A stretch of DNA of 57,700 nt from Candidatus Stoquefichus massiliensis AP9 (GTDB lineage: Bacteria; Bacillota_I; Bacilli_A; Erysipelotrichales; Coprobacillaceae). Shown one piece after another: positions 39,461-48,192 of the stretch; position 1 is the first letter of the stretch, and the number at the start of each line of letters is the position of its first letter. Under the pieces are notes generated by a model, which did not search any database, had not been told where the DNA came from, and was given only the letters and a program-made list of their open reading frames with translations. The position numbers were made by a program, and so were the translations under genes. Location of the stretch: assembly GCF_000455285.1 (NCBI RefSeq), contig NZ_HG005285.1, forward strand, positions 57,217-114,916, read 5' to 3'.

Positions 39461-40077
39461 TATTTTGCTTCACGATAAATATGATTGACTGCAACATCAA
39501 ATGTAACATCTTTTCCAGCCAATTCTGATGAACCATAGTTATTTGGAAATGTCACTTCAATTGTTTTTGATTTAGTCGCTTGCATTCCAACTAATTGTTC
39601 TTCAAATCCATCAATAAATGTTCCTGAACCTAACTCTAATAAGTAACTGTTTCCAGTCCCACCATTAAATGCAGTTCCGTCTAATTTACCAACAAAATCA
39701 ATCTTCACAATATCTCCATTTTGACATTCTGAAGTTATTTCTTGATACACATTTAAAAGTTTTATATCAAAAGTTGTTTCTTTGCCAGCCAAATCCTCTG
39801 AACCATAATTCGCAGGAAATGTCACTTTTATTGTTTGAGAACTTCCTAACTGCATTCCTACAATCTGTTCTTCAAATCCATCTATAAAAGTTCCTGAACC
39901 AAGTTCTAATAAAGCACCCTCCGCACTTCCACCTTGGAATGCAGTTCCATTGAGTTTCCCAACATAATTAATCTTAACAACATCTCCATTGCTTGCTTTG
40001 ATATGAGATGAATTTTGATTTGTTGAACAACCAAATAATAATCCTAATGATAAAAGTAAAGTTAATATTTTCTTCAT
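39460..40077 (-). CDS. Lipoprotein with two tandem FKBP-type PPIase domains
   Basis: 205 residues. Lipoprotein signal MKKILTLLLSLGLLFGC with Cys17. Two copies of a trigger-factor/SlyD-like FKBP domain follow, ~32-115 and ~118-203: NGDVVKINYVGKLNGTAFQG and NGDIVKIDFVGKLDGTAFNG open them, and LLELGSGTFIDGFEEQ occurs in both. The copies are close to three-quarters identical, so the duplication is recent. It would be a membrane-anchored prolyl isomerase or chaperone for secreted proteins. It follows tyrS by 9 bases and ends in a terminator, so it may share the Tyr T-box control. Confidence 0.9.
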   Translation of the reverse strand: MKKILTLLLSLGLLFGCSTNQNSSHIKASNGDVVKINYVGKLNGTAFQGGSAEGALLELGSGTFIDGFEEQIVGMQLGSSQTIKVTFPANYGSEDLAGKETTFDIKLLNVYQEITSECQNGDIVKIDFVGKLDGTAFNGGTGNSYLLELGSGTFIDGFEEQLVGMQATKSKTIEVTFPNNYGSSELAGKDVTFDVAVNHIYREAK

Positions 40078-40086
40078 ATAATTCCC

Positions 40087-41313
40087 CTATTTATGATTAA
40101 TCACATAGTAGTTTTTCTTACCACGTCTAATAACAGTTGCCTGTTTTCCAAAAGCATTTTCTTTTTGAATGATAAATTCAACATCAGTAATTTTCTCACC
40201 ATTAATTAAAACAGAACCACCTGTCACAAATTGTCTTGCTTCACGATTAGATGATGCAGCTCCAACTTTTACTAATGCAGTTAATATTTGTGTATCTTCT
40301 TCCATTTCAATGCTTGGCACACCATTAAAACATGATTGAACTTGTTCTAGTGTTAAATTTTGAATTTTTCCAGAAAACAACATTTGACTTATTTCCAAAG
40401 CTTCCTGATAAGCTTCTTCACCATGAATAAATGTAATAACTTCTTTAGCCAGTGCTTTATGCGCTTCTCGTAAATGAGGTTGTGTCTTGTTCTTTTCAGC
40501 TAATTCTTCAATTTCTTCTTTTGATAGGAATGTTAAGAATTTTAAATAATCAATAACTTTTTCATCTTCTGAATTAATAAAGAATTGATACATTTCATAT
40601 GGCGATGTTTTCTTTTTATCTAACCAGATTGCATGACCATTTGTTTTTCCAAATTTCGTTCCATCACTCTTTGTTAATAAAGGCATTGTAAAACCATAAG
40701 CTTCTTTTCCAGTTTTCTTTCTTATCAATTCAATACCAGCAGTAATGTTTCCCCATTGATCTTGTCCAGCCACTTGCATATGACAATCTTTATTTTCATA
40801 TAACCAATAAAAATCCATAGCCTGCATAATCATATAAGAAAATTCTGTATAAGTAATACCTAAATCTAATCTTCTTTTCACAATATCTTTATTTAACATA
40901 TAGTTAATATTAAAGTATTTTCCATAATCTCTTAAGAAATCAATAAAATTTAAATCTTTAGACCAATCATAATTATTAACAACTTCAAATCCAAATAAAT
41001 CTTGAGCTTGTTTCTTTAAACAATCAAAATTATGTTGAACTTGTTCTCTTGTAATCATTGGTCTTTCTGTATCAGGTTTAGGATCACCAATTAAACCTGT
41101 TGCACCACCAACTAATAAAATAGGATTATGTCCTGCATCTTTTAATCTCTTACTAATTAAAAACGAAGAGAAATGTCCAATATGCAAACTATCTCCAGTT
41201 GGATCAGTACCAATATAAAATGTCATTCCACCCTTATTTAATTTTTCTTCTAAATCGGGTGAACTCACATCTTTAATTAGTCCACGCCACACTAATTCAT
41301 CATAAATTTTCAT
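40087..41313 (-). CDS. tyrS: Tyrosyl-tRNA synthetase
   Basis: 408 residues from ATG 41313, which has AAGGAGGATATT upstream; an ORF start further up would lie inside the T-box. HIGH motif in TDPTGDSLHIGHFSSFLI, KMSKS-type motif KFGKTNG, and a C-terminal S4-like domain (~345-408, SSNREARQFVTGGSVLING). It charges tRNA(Tyr). It is controlled by the upstream T-box with a TAC specifier. Confidence 0.97.
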   Translation of the reverse strand: MKIYDELVWRGLIKDVSSPDLEEKLNKGGMTFYIGTDPTGDSLHIGHFSSFLISKRLKDAGHNPILLVGGATGLIGDPKPDTERPMITREQVQHNFDCLKKQAQDLFGFEVVNNYDWSKDLNFIDFLRDYGKYFNINYMLNKDIVKRRLDLGITYTEFSYMIMQAMDFYWLYENKDCHMQVAGQDQWGNITAGIELIRKKTGKEAYGFTMPLLTKSDGTKFGKTNGHAIWLDKKKTSPYEMYQFFINSEDEKVIDYLKFLTFLSKEEIEELAEKNKTQPHLREAHKALAKEVITFIHGEEAYQEALEISQMLFSGKIQNLTLEQVQSCFNGVPSIEMEEDTQILTALVKVGAASSNREARQFVTGGSVLINGEKITDVEFIIQKENAFGKQATVIRRGKKNYYVINHK

Positions 41314-41330
41314 AATATCCTCCTTCAAAT

Positions 41331-41545
41331 AAAAAAGAGAATTCCTCCAAAGGACGAATTCTCGCGGTACCACCTTTATTTATGCATTTATTGCATACTC
41401 TTTCAATTGATAACGATGTTGCCACCGTCTAAGCTTTGCACTTAGATGCTCCAGAGTGTATTCATTATATCTATTGTTCTGTTTCCACCACCCACAGACT
41501 CTCTATTTCAAATCAATATAACTACTTGTCTCCTTCAACGCCTGC
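41331..41545 (-). promoter_or_regulatory. T-box leader (Tyr specifier) of tyrS
   Basis: On the minus strand a stem I region contains the specifier TAC at 41458-41460 (in GAATACACTCTGGAG). The conserved T-box AAGGTGGTACCGCG lies at 41363-41376. A terminator GAGAATTCGTCC/GGAATTCTC with T6 follows, and the alternative antiterminator pairs the T-box. Uncharged tRNA(Tyr) would allow readthrough. Confidence 0.95.
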
Positions 41546-41549
41546 TTAT

Positions 41550-41578
41550 ATCATATTAGATTTTACAATTGAAGTCAA
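41550..41578 (-). promoter_or_regulatory. Promoter of the tyrS T-box transcript
   Basis: On the minus strand TTGACT (41573-41578), a 17-base spacer and TATGAT (41550-41555). Confidence 0.78.
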
Positions 41579-41629
41579 CACCAAAATATTTAAATAATCC
41601 CATCGCGACTATAATAGTTTATTTTCATC

Positions 41630-42365
41630 CTATGGATTTATAACAATTCCAAACAAAAATCTTTTCATCAATTCATCATATGTAATACAATCATCAATTC
41701 ATTCATCTATTTTATACAGCTGTTTCATCATTGTGACATCTAACCCAAAGACTTCATAATTTACTTTCATATAAGTTATCATCCCTTCCTTTTCTTCATA
41801 TTCAATACCTTTTCAATTATTGTTTGCCATTAAATAAATAACTGCTTCAAATTCACTCAATTTTCTCTTTCTATCGATTCTATTGATATTTTTGAGATTT
41901 ACCATATAAATATTTAGAATACAGTTATTGATTTTTCTTCCCTCTTCATATCAAATTGAGCCATTCTTGATTAGGTTTTTCTCATGCTCCTGATTGATAA
42001 ACAACATCAAATGAAATTCTTTAATCTTTCGATAATCCTTTTGATTGTCTATCATTTGTAAAGCTATATTCTTGCACAGATAATATTAAAATCTCTTGCT
42101 TTGATAAATATTAAGAGTACTACTCTACATTTCCAGATCTAGAAAATAGTCATCATATATGATAAAAATGTCCATAATGATTTTCTTGTCAGTAGATATA
42201 AAAGCAACTGGTTCACCATTGCCTATGCTTATATGATCAGTATTGAAATAGGTATTGTATTTTATCAAAAACCTTCTAAAATCTAAACTTTCATCACCAA
42301 CTTTTCTGCAATAATATTTAAAGAACAAACTATCTTTATAATCTAATATCTTTTTCTGTTTCCAT
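41630..42365 (-). pseudogene. Decayed PD-(D/E)XK nuclease of the Rpn/transposase family
   Basis: Reading from ATG 42365 (AGAGGG upstream), one frameshift near 42340 joins a single frame that runs to a final TAG at 41630. Internal stops are TAG 42125-42127, TAA 42086-42088, and TGA at 41951-41953, 41813-41815 and 41699-41701. Across these stops the protein remains clearly continuous: YKDSLFFKYYCRKVGDE, then the nuclease core DIFIIYDDYFLDLEM-x-SS, KDYRKIKEFHLMLFINQEHE and KLSEFEAVIYLMANNN. The nuclease core pattern fits the Rpn family, which promotes recombination. The stops fit C-to-T or G-to-A decay. It is flanked by a second decayed gene. Confidence 0.75.
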
Positions 42366-42631
42366 CAAAATAACCCTCTACTTCTTATATGTAATTGCCT
42401 ATAGCGATTATTAAATGTATACATAACTTATTTCTATTCTTTGTATTAATCCTCAAACACAAAAAGATGATATTTCTATCACCTTCTTTTACATCCATTT
42501 TTGATTGGTATGATCAACCGCTTTATAGTCATGTTTTTGATAGGAACATTAAAACCGCTTTTAATACATATATTATGTATTTACAATCATAGTATATCAT
42601 TTTTGAAAACGGGTTTCAACATATGTATATT
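42366..42631. other. Unassigned stretch between two pseudogenes
   Basis: AT-rich with many stops. A short plus-strand frame at 42395-42592 has low coding character and I treat it as spurious. On the minus strand a stretch reads MDVKEGDRNIIFLCLRIN and may belong to another degraded gene. Confidence 0.35.
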
Positions 42632-42959
42632 TCAAGTTACCCTTCTTCTCTGATAAATTTTATATCCAAAGCAACTAAACAGAAAGGCAAATAATACACT
42701 ATCAAAAACATATGCTATGATATTATCATTATGAAAATAGTCCTACAATGAGGAAACAAAGATAACTATTCCTGTGAAAATCCCACATCCATAACAAAAC
42801 CAACTATCATTAAAATAAATAAACATGATAAATAGAATACAAATAGAAAGCAATGCTGAAATTGCCATAAATGAGAATTTATATATTGATATTTCCAAAC
42901 ATCGCTAAAGTTCTCAATAAACATATTAACAACAACATACTTATCTTAAGATTCTTCAT
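42632..42959 (-). pseudogene. Decayed small membrane protein gene
   Basis: A start at ATG 42959 gives MKNLKISMLLLICLLRTLAM, then a frameshift near 42880 and a further TAG break the frame. After the shift, clearly membrane-like sequence continues: FMAISALLSICILFIMFIYF, CGIFTGIVIFVSSL, VLFAFLFSCFGYKIYQRRR. No functional family can be named. Confidence 0.55.
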
Positions 42960-43062
42960 AACACGACTTCAATATAAGTATAGGTCAATTCTAAGCATCC
43001 TACCTTAGATACGATTATCATAAGCTAAATAACCTCTCAATCAATGTGAAAATATATACAAA

Positions 43063-44622
43063 TTATGAAAATGTAAAGATTTCAGATAATTCTTCTTTTG
43101 ATTCCTCTATTCGATAACGATCAACAATAATAATAACTTGATCACCAACATAAAACTTTGTATTGCCATGAGGAATAATTTCACTCTTTCCTCTCACTAT
43201 AGATACAAGTAAGCAATGTGGTGGTAACTTTAATGAAGCGACTGTCTGATCAACTGCTATACTTCCTAAACTCACAACAAAGGAAATCAATTCTTTATTT
43301 TCTACATAATCCACAGAGACTTTGTTTTTTGTTAAACGATGCAATAAACTTTCATAAATAGGAACACTTCCAATACTATTCGCAACAATATATGCAATAA
43401 ATGATACTGCAGCAATGGGTAAAAGTAATTTTAATGTTCCACACATTTCAGCAATAAGAACAATTCCTGTAATTGGTGCTCTTACAATACCTGCAAAAAA
43501 ACCAGCCATGGCAAAAATAATAAAATTAACAAAATAAATCTCATCAACACCACACATCATTGCCAATTGTCCAAAAACGGCACCAATCAGACTCCCTAAA
43601 ATCAATAAAGGAAAAAATATTCCTCCTGGTGCTCCAGATCCAAAACTTAACATTGAAAATATAAACTTTACAACAAGTAAGATAATCAATGTTGACAAAA
43701 CAACATTCTGACTATTTAAATAATTAACCAGAACATGTCCACCACCAATAACCTCAGGAATAAACAAACCTAAAATACCAGAAATAAATAAAGGAATAAT
43801 GACTTTTTGATGTGATTTTAAAAGTGGTATACGATCATATAAATGAAGGGTTGTCATTGTCATTTTATTATAAAAAGCACCCAATAAACCTGTTGCAATA
43901 CCTAATATCAATAACCAGCCATATTGATTTAATGGCAAAGTATTTTCCATTGTAAAATGTAGAGATGGTGATAAACCAAAAACATTACGACTAATAAAAT
44001 CACCAGTTATAGAAGCACACATAACAGATACCAAAGCACTTGTAGAAAAGTTTTTATGAACTTCTTCTAAAGCAAACATAATTCCCGCCAAAGGTGCATT
44101 AAATGCTGCAGACAACCCAGCAGCTGCACCACAAGTTAATAAAAATCGTTCTTCTGTCTTAATTCGTTTAAAGAATCGTGAAACACCCTTTCCTATCATT
44201 GCTCCTAACTGGATACTAGGACCTTCACGCCCTAAAGATAAGCCACCAACAATACATAAAGTTCCAGCAATCATCTTCGTAACAATAACTTTATACCAGC
44301 ATTGATCAATTTCGCCCTGAACTTCTGCTTCTACCTGTGGAATACCTGATCCTGAAATATATGGTTCATATTTCAAAAACAACGATATTACAAATCCAAT
44401 TGCAATTAACCCCAATAACCAGCAACAAATCCATATAATATGTCCACGCACCATATGAATAAAATAAAAATATACATCTTCAGCATTTGTTAATAACAAA
44501 CGATAAATAATTGCAATTAATCCCGCTAAAGCCCCTACTAATAATCCTTCAAAAAACAAACGACTACTCAAATGACTTCTTTCTCTCAATATATGTAGTG
44601 TCTCTGAATCTTTCTTATCCAT
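43063..44622 (-). CDS. ClC-family chloride channel/transporter with RCK_C-like tail
   Basis: About 519 residues from ATG 44622 (AGAGGGG upstream); the GTG six codons earlier overlaps that site. The selectivity-filter motifs are all present: SGSGIPQVEAEV, LGREGPSIQLGAMIGKG (gating Glu in GREGP) and GAPGGIFFPLLILG. There are about ten hydrophobic helices. The C-terminal ~85 residues look like a TrkA-C/RCK_C ligand-binding domain (LLVSIVRGKSEIIPHGNTKF). It moves chloride or exchanges Cl-/H+, probably with ligand control. It is transcribed after ccpA but beyond a terminator. Confidence 0.94.
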   Translation of the reverse strand: MDKKDSETLHILRERSHLSSRLFFEGLLVGALAGLIAIIYRLLLTNAEDVYFYFIHMVRGHIIWICCWLLGLIAIGFVISLFLKYEPYISGSGIPQVEAEVQGEIDQCWYKVIVTKMIAGTLCIVGGLSLGREGPSIQLGAMIGKGVSRFFKRIKTEERFLLTCGAAAGLSAAFNAPLAGIMFALEEVHKNFSTSALVSVMCASITGDFISRNVFGLSPSLHFTMENTLPLNQYGWLLILGIATGLLGAFYNKMTMTTLHLYDRIPLLKSHQKVIIPLFISGILGLFIPEVIGGGHVLVNYLNSQNVVLSTLIILLVVKFIFSMLSFGSGAPGGIFFPLLILGSLIGAVFGQLAMMCGVDEIYFVNFIIFAMAGFFAGIVRAPITGIVLIAEMCGTLKLLLPIAAVSFIAYIVANSIGSVPIYESLLHRLTKNKVSVDYVENKELISFVVSLGSIAVDQTVASLKLPPHCLLVSIVRGKSEIIPHGNTKFYVGDQVIIIVDRYRIEESKEELSEIFTFS

Positions 44623-44640
44623 TCTTTTCCCCTCTTTCAC

Positions 44641-44667
44641 AAAAAAACTTCTAAATCAATAGAAGTT
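44641..44667 (-). terminator. Terminator after ccpA
   Basis: On the minus strand AACTTCTA/TAGAAGTT with a short loop is followed by seven T. It begins at the ccpA stop codon. Confidence 0.88.
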
Positions 44668-45673
44668 ATTTGGTTGTTCCTCTAGGCATTAATAAATGCT
44701 GTACAGGAACTTCTTTTTGATCAATTTCTTCTTCGTTTAATATCTTCGTTAGCAAACGAACAGCTAACGCTCCCATATCATAAACAGGAACATGAATAGA
44801 AGTAAGTGGTGGACGACAAATCAAAGCATAACTTGTATTCATCATACCAATAACTTCCATTTCATCAGGAACCTTAATATCATTATCTACAGCTGCATTA
44901 ACAACTGCAACGGCTTCTTTATCATAACCTGTTAAAACCAAATCATGACGATGATTTTTAAAATATTCTAAGAATTGAGGATAACTCTTTTCATAATGTG
45001 TAGAAGTATGAATCATTTGTGATTCTATATCAAAAACCATTCCATGTTGCTGATAAGCCTCTTCAATACCCTTAATAAAATCTTCTGTCTTAATCAGATT
45101 TTGTCTAGGACTGACAAAAACAATATCTTTTTTGCCTTTTTGTAAATACTCATCAACAACATCATAAGCAATCTTCTTTGAATCAACAAAAATAGAACCC
45201 ATATATTCACTAGAAACTCGTGAACCTATAACAACAGAAGGAATTTTATATTTATTAACTAATTCAATCTCCTGATCAATTTCTTCATTATTAAAAAGAA
45301 TAACACCATCAGCTCTTGATTTAACAACTCTTTCAATAACTGTTTCAATTGGATTACCGTCACCAATCTCATCAGTTGTATAAATACTTACATTATAATC
45401 TAAACGGCGACTTGTATCACCAATTCCACCAATCATATCTTTAACATGCGCAAACAAAGATTGTGGAAATACAATAGCGATTGTTGTTGTTTTACTTGTT
45501 GCAAGACCTCTTGCAATTTGATTAGGTTTGAAATCCAGACGTTGAATTGCTTCCATAACACGATCACGTGTTCCAGGTTTGACAACATTAGAACCATTAA
45601 TAACACGTGAAACCGTTGCTAGAGAAACACCTGCTTCTCTAGCAACGTCATAAATTGTTACATTCTTACCCAT
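44666..45673 (-). CDS. ccpA: LacI/GalR regulator, probable catabolite control protein A
   Basis: 335 residues. The helix-turn-helix at 4-25 reads VTIYDVAREAGVSLATVSRV, followed by the hinge helix (KPNQIARGLAT) and a periplasmic-binding-protein-like core ending in PPLTSIHVPVYDMGALAVRL. The synteny with murC, ytxG and ytxH is the Bacillus ccpA neighbourhood, which supports CcpA over other LacI proteins. If so, HPr-Ser-P is the corepressor and cre sites are the targets. It starts 2 bases after the ytxH stop and ends in its own terminator. Confidence 0.8.
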   Translation of the reverse strand: MGKNVTIYDVAREAGVSLATVSRVINGSNVVKPGTRDRVMEAIQRLDFKPNQIARGLATSKTTTIAIVFPQSLFAHVKDMIGGIGDTSRRLDYNVSIYTTDEIGDGNPIETVIERVVKSRADGVILFNNEEIDQEIELVNKYKIPSVVIGSRVSSEYMGSIFVDSKKIAYDVVDEYLQKGKKDIVFVSPRQNLIKTEDFIKGIEEAYQQHGMVFDIESQMIHTSTHYEKSYPQFLEYFKNHRHDLVLTGYDKEAVAVVNAAVDNDIKVPDEMEVIGMMNTSYALICRPPLTSIHVPVYDMGALAVRLLTKILNEEEIDQKEVPVQHLLMPRGTTK

Positions 45674-45675
45674 AA

Positions 45676-46158
45676 TTAATCTTTGATTTCTTCAATCATT
45701 TCTTCAAGTTTATCTTCAACATCATCAATTTCTTCTTCTAATTCATTTAAATAATCATCATCAATTGAAGCATCTAAAACCTTTGTTTTTACTTCATCAA
45801 TTTTTGAATTCACTTTATCAGTTAAATCAACAACACTTTCTTTGACCTGCATGTATTGATCACTATCTTTAACCTTCGCAGCAAACTCTTCTAATTTCTT
45901 TTCTAAATCTGTTAATTTATCTCTTGTTGTTGCTTTAAAATTATCAACATCAAATTCATCAACAGATTTCTTAACAGTTTCAATAGTTTGACCTAGTAAA
46001 GCTTCTATATCTTCCTTTGTCATATTCTTTAAATTATCATAAGCTTTTAAAGATTCTCTTTTAATATCCTCTCTTAATTCACTACCTTTTTTAGGAGCAA
46101 GTAATAATCCAGCAGCAGCCCCTATACCAAGTCCCATTAAAAATTTTCCAAATTTCAT
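45676..46158 (-). CDS. ytxH: YtxH-family membrane-associated coiled-coil protein
   Basis: 160 residues. A glycine- and alanine-rich membrane hairpin or span (MGLGIGAAAGLLLAPKKG) is followed by long amphipathic helices (KSVDEFDVDNFKATTRDKL) and a very acidic tail. It is typical of YtxH/Gvp-like stress proteins. It sits between the DUF948 gene and ccpA. A role near the envelope is the most that can be said. Confidence 0.88.
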   Translation of the reverse strand: MKFGKFLMGLGIGAAAGLLLAPKKGSELREDIKRESLKAYDNLKNMTKEDIEALLGQTIETVKKSVDEFDVDNFKATTRDKLTDLEKKLEEFAAKVKDSDQYMQVKESVVDLTDKVNSKIDEVKTKVLDASIDDDYLNELEEEIDDVEDKLEEMIEEIKD

Positions 46159-46178
46159 TTTCTCTCACCTTTCTTTTC

Positions 46179-46478
46179 TTATTTTTTTCTTCTAAACATA
46201 GAAGTTAAAAATCCCAATACAGAAAGCAATCCTGCTTTCATTCCACCTCTTGAAAAGAAACCACTTACCAATTCAACAGGTGCATTTAACATATCCATTT
46301 TATTATTGACATCATCTAGAATATGATTCACTTTTGCTAAAGTTGTCTCTAAAATAGTCATTAATACAGTCGCTTCCTTGACTGCCCCAGACATTCTAAT
46401 AAGTAATAATCCTAAACTTAATAAAGCAAAGGCTCCAGACAATATTAAAATGCAAAGACATACTAATTTTGCGTCCAT
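46179..46478 (-). CDS. ytxG: DUF948 (YtxG-like) membrane protein
   Basis: About 99 residues from ATG 46478 (AAAGGAG upstream; an ATG five codons earlier overlaps the site). An N-terminal span (LVCLCILILSGAFALLSLGL) is followed by a helical region (LETTLAKVNHILDDVNNKMD), then a C-terminal hydrophobic part and basic end (FRRKK). This pattern matches DUF948/YtxG. It is co-transcribed with ytxH. Confidence 0.88.
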   Translation of the reverse strand: MDAKLVCLCILILSGAFALLSLGLLLIRMSGAVKEATVLMTILETTLAKVNHILDDVNNKMDMLNAPVELVSGFFSRGGMKAGLLSVLGFLTSMFRRKK

Positions 46479-46542
46479 AAGTTCTCCTTTCATTGACTTT
46501 ATATTATTATACCATAAATTTCCAATGATTAAAAGTCAGCAG

Positions 46543-47853
46543 TTAATGAGATTCTTTATATGCAATAACCATATCTTCTAACTTATAAATATCCTTACTG
46601 CTCATAAACAAATAAACAACATTATCATATTGTGCCAATTGTTTAACTGCTTCTTCATCTTCATGAATAACTTGAGCACGTGGAATATATTGGGCAATTT
46701 CATAAATATCTATATTAATGCCTGGTTCTTTCTTTGCATTTTCTGGAAAATGCACAAGGAAAGGATAATCTGCTAAATCCATTGATGCAGCAAATTCTTT
46801 TGCAAATCTTAATCCTCTTGAAAAACGATCAGGCTGAAATATAGCAACGATTTTTTTACCAGGATAACGTGAACGCGTTGCTTCAATGACATACTGAATT
46901 GCAGTTGGATGATGAGCATAATCATCAACATAAATATTATGCCCAACTTCTTTAACAGTATAACGACGTTTTACTCCATCAAATGTTGATAAACGCTGCT
47001 GAATATAATCCGCACGCATATTTTCTAAATATCCTAATGTAATAACTGCTAATGAATTATATAACATATGCATTCCAAAAAACGGCAAAGCAAAATGTCC
47101 AAATAAATCACCATGAATATAAACATCAAAAGATAGTCCATGATCATTATGAATGATATTTTTAGCAAGAATATCATTATGTTCACCTGTACCAAACTTT
47201 AAAACACGTGTTGTATAATTTAAATGTGGTAAATGTGGATCATCTCCCCATACGACAACAGTATCTTTGACCTGATTAGCGAATTTTTCAAAAGATTCTT
47301 TATATTGATCCATAGAATGAAAGTAATCAACATGATCCATTTCAATATTATTAATGACAGCATAGGTTGGAAAATAATGTAAAAAATGATCTTGATACTC
47401 ACATGTTTCTGCAATAAAATAACGACTGTTTTCTACTGCATGTCCTGTCCCATCACCAATCAACACAGAAGTCTTATCATAGTCTTTAAATAAATGATAG
47501 GCCATTCCTGTTGTTGTTGTTTTACCATGAGTTCCAGCAATCCCAATAGATGTGTACTGATTCATCAATTGACCTAAAAAATCATAATAAGTATGTGTTT
47601 TCACATGAGGATTATCATAAGCTGCTTTCACTTCTACATTAGATTCATCAAATGCATTTCCCACAATCACATCATAACCATCCTTAATATTATCCTTATC
47701 AAAAGAATAAATAGGAATACCTCTTTTTCTTAATTCATCTTCTATAAAAATATATTTATCTATATCACTTCCTGCAACATCATATCCTAAATCATAAAGA
47801 ATTGTTGCTAAAGAAGCCATTCCTGAACCTTTAATTCCAATAAAATAATACAT
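46543..47853 (-). CDS. murC: UDP-N-acetylmuramate-L-alanine ligase
   Basis: 436 residues, three-domain Mur ligase. The N-terminal UDP-binding part is YYFIGIKGSGMASLATIL, the ATP P-loop IGIAGTHGKTTTTGMA, and the C-terminal DYAHHPTAIQYVIEATR is a Mur ligase signature. It adds the first alanine of the peptide stem in the cytoplasm. AGAGGTGA precedes the ATG. It is the first gene of the murC-ytxG-ytxH-ccpA run. Confidence 0.97.
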   Translation of the reverse strand: MYYFIGIKGSGMASLATILYDLGYDVAGSDIDKYIFIEDELRKRGIPIYSFDKDNIKDGYDVIVGNAFDESNVEVKAAYDNPHVKTHTYYDFLGQLMNQYTSIGIAGTHGKTTTTGMAYHLFKDYDKTSVLIGDGTGHAVENSRYFIAETCEYQDHFLHYFPTYAVINNIEMDHVDYFHSMDQYKESFEKFANQVKDTVVVWGDDPHLPHLNYTTRVLKFGTGEHNDILAKNIIHNDHGLSFDVYIHGDLFGHFALPFFGMHMLYNSLAVITLGYLENMRADYIQQRLSTFDGVKRRYTVKEVGHNIYVDDYAHHPTAIQYVIEATRSRYPGKKIVAIFQPDRFSRGLRFAKEFAASMDLADYPFLVHFPENAKKEPGINIDIYEIAQYIPRAQVIHEDEEAVKQLAQYDNVVYLFMSSKDIYKLEDMVIAYKESH

Positions 47854-47872
47854 TCTTTGTCACCTCTTTCCT

Positions 47873-47881
47873 ATTCTAGCA
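47873..47881 (-). promoter_or_regulatory. Extended -10 promoter for murC
   Basis: On the minus strand TGCTAGAAT gives an extended -10 about 20 bases before the ATG. The -35 is poor (CATACA). Confidence 0.5.
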
Positions 47882-47978
47882 CAATTTTAAAAAAATGTAT
47901 GCTTTCTCTTTACTTTTTTTCATAATTTTTTTGAAACAACACATATTAATAATGTCAATAGAAGAAAAGGAGAAAACA

Positions 47979-48113
47979 ATGAGTCAGAAAAAGTCAAATA
48001 ACAAACAAAACAAAAATTTTAATAAAGGTTATAATCAAAATCAACAGTCTAATGACAGTTTTGATCAAATGGAAAATCGTAAATTTGAAGATAATTCAAA
48101 CGCTAGAGCATAA
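47979..48113 (+). CDS. Small hydrophilic Asn/Gln/Lys-rich protein
   Basis: 44 residues from ATG 47979 with AAGGAG 7 bases upstream; a longer in-frame start has no support. The sequence is almost without hydrophobic residues (NNKQNKNFNKGYNQNQQSND) and ends in KFEDNSNARA. A strong terminator follows. It could be a spore-associated or disordered protein; this is only a guess from composition. It lies alone between murC and the M24 peptidase gene on the other strand. Confidence 0.65.
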   Translation: MSQKKSNNKQNKNFNKGYNQNQQSNDSFDQMENRKFEDNSNARA

Positions 48114-48141
48114 ACACGGGAAACCGTGTTTATTTTATTTT
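48110..48141 (+). terminator. Terminator of the small hydrophilic gene
   Basis: AAACACGG/CCGTGTTT with a GAAA tetraloop and a T-rich tail, starting at the stop codon. Confidence 0.88.
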
Positions 48142-48171
48142 GGCTTAAAGCATTATTAATTATGCCCAAAA

Positions 48172-48192
48172 GAAAAAGGAAGCCTGCTTCCT
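48172..48192 (-). terminator. Terminator after the M24 peptidase gene
   Basis: On the minus strand GGAAG/CTTCC with a short loop, then TTTTTC, directly after the stop codon. Confidence 0.75.

Noticed and set aside
41630-42365. In-frame TGA codons at plausible Trp positions, suggesting a gene read with TGA as Trp
   Set aside because: The same frame also has TAG, TAA and a frameshift. Neighbouring genes use TGG for Trp and TGA as stop (ends of the MerR-like gene, ligA and ribF). Simple decay explains it.
42395-42592. Plus-strand 65-codon ORF in the pseudogene region
   Set aside because: No ribosome binding site and a composition typical of random AT-rich DNA.
44666-45673. LacI protein as a local sugar-operon repressor
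   Set aside because: No sugar genes are adjacent. The murC-ytxG-ytxH synteny points to CcpA.
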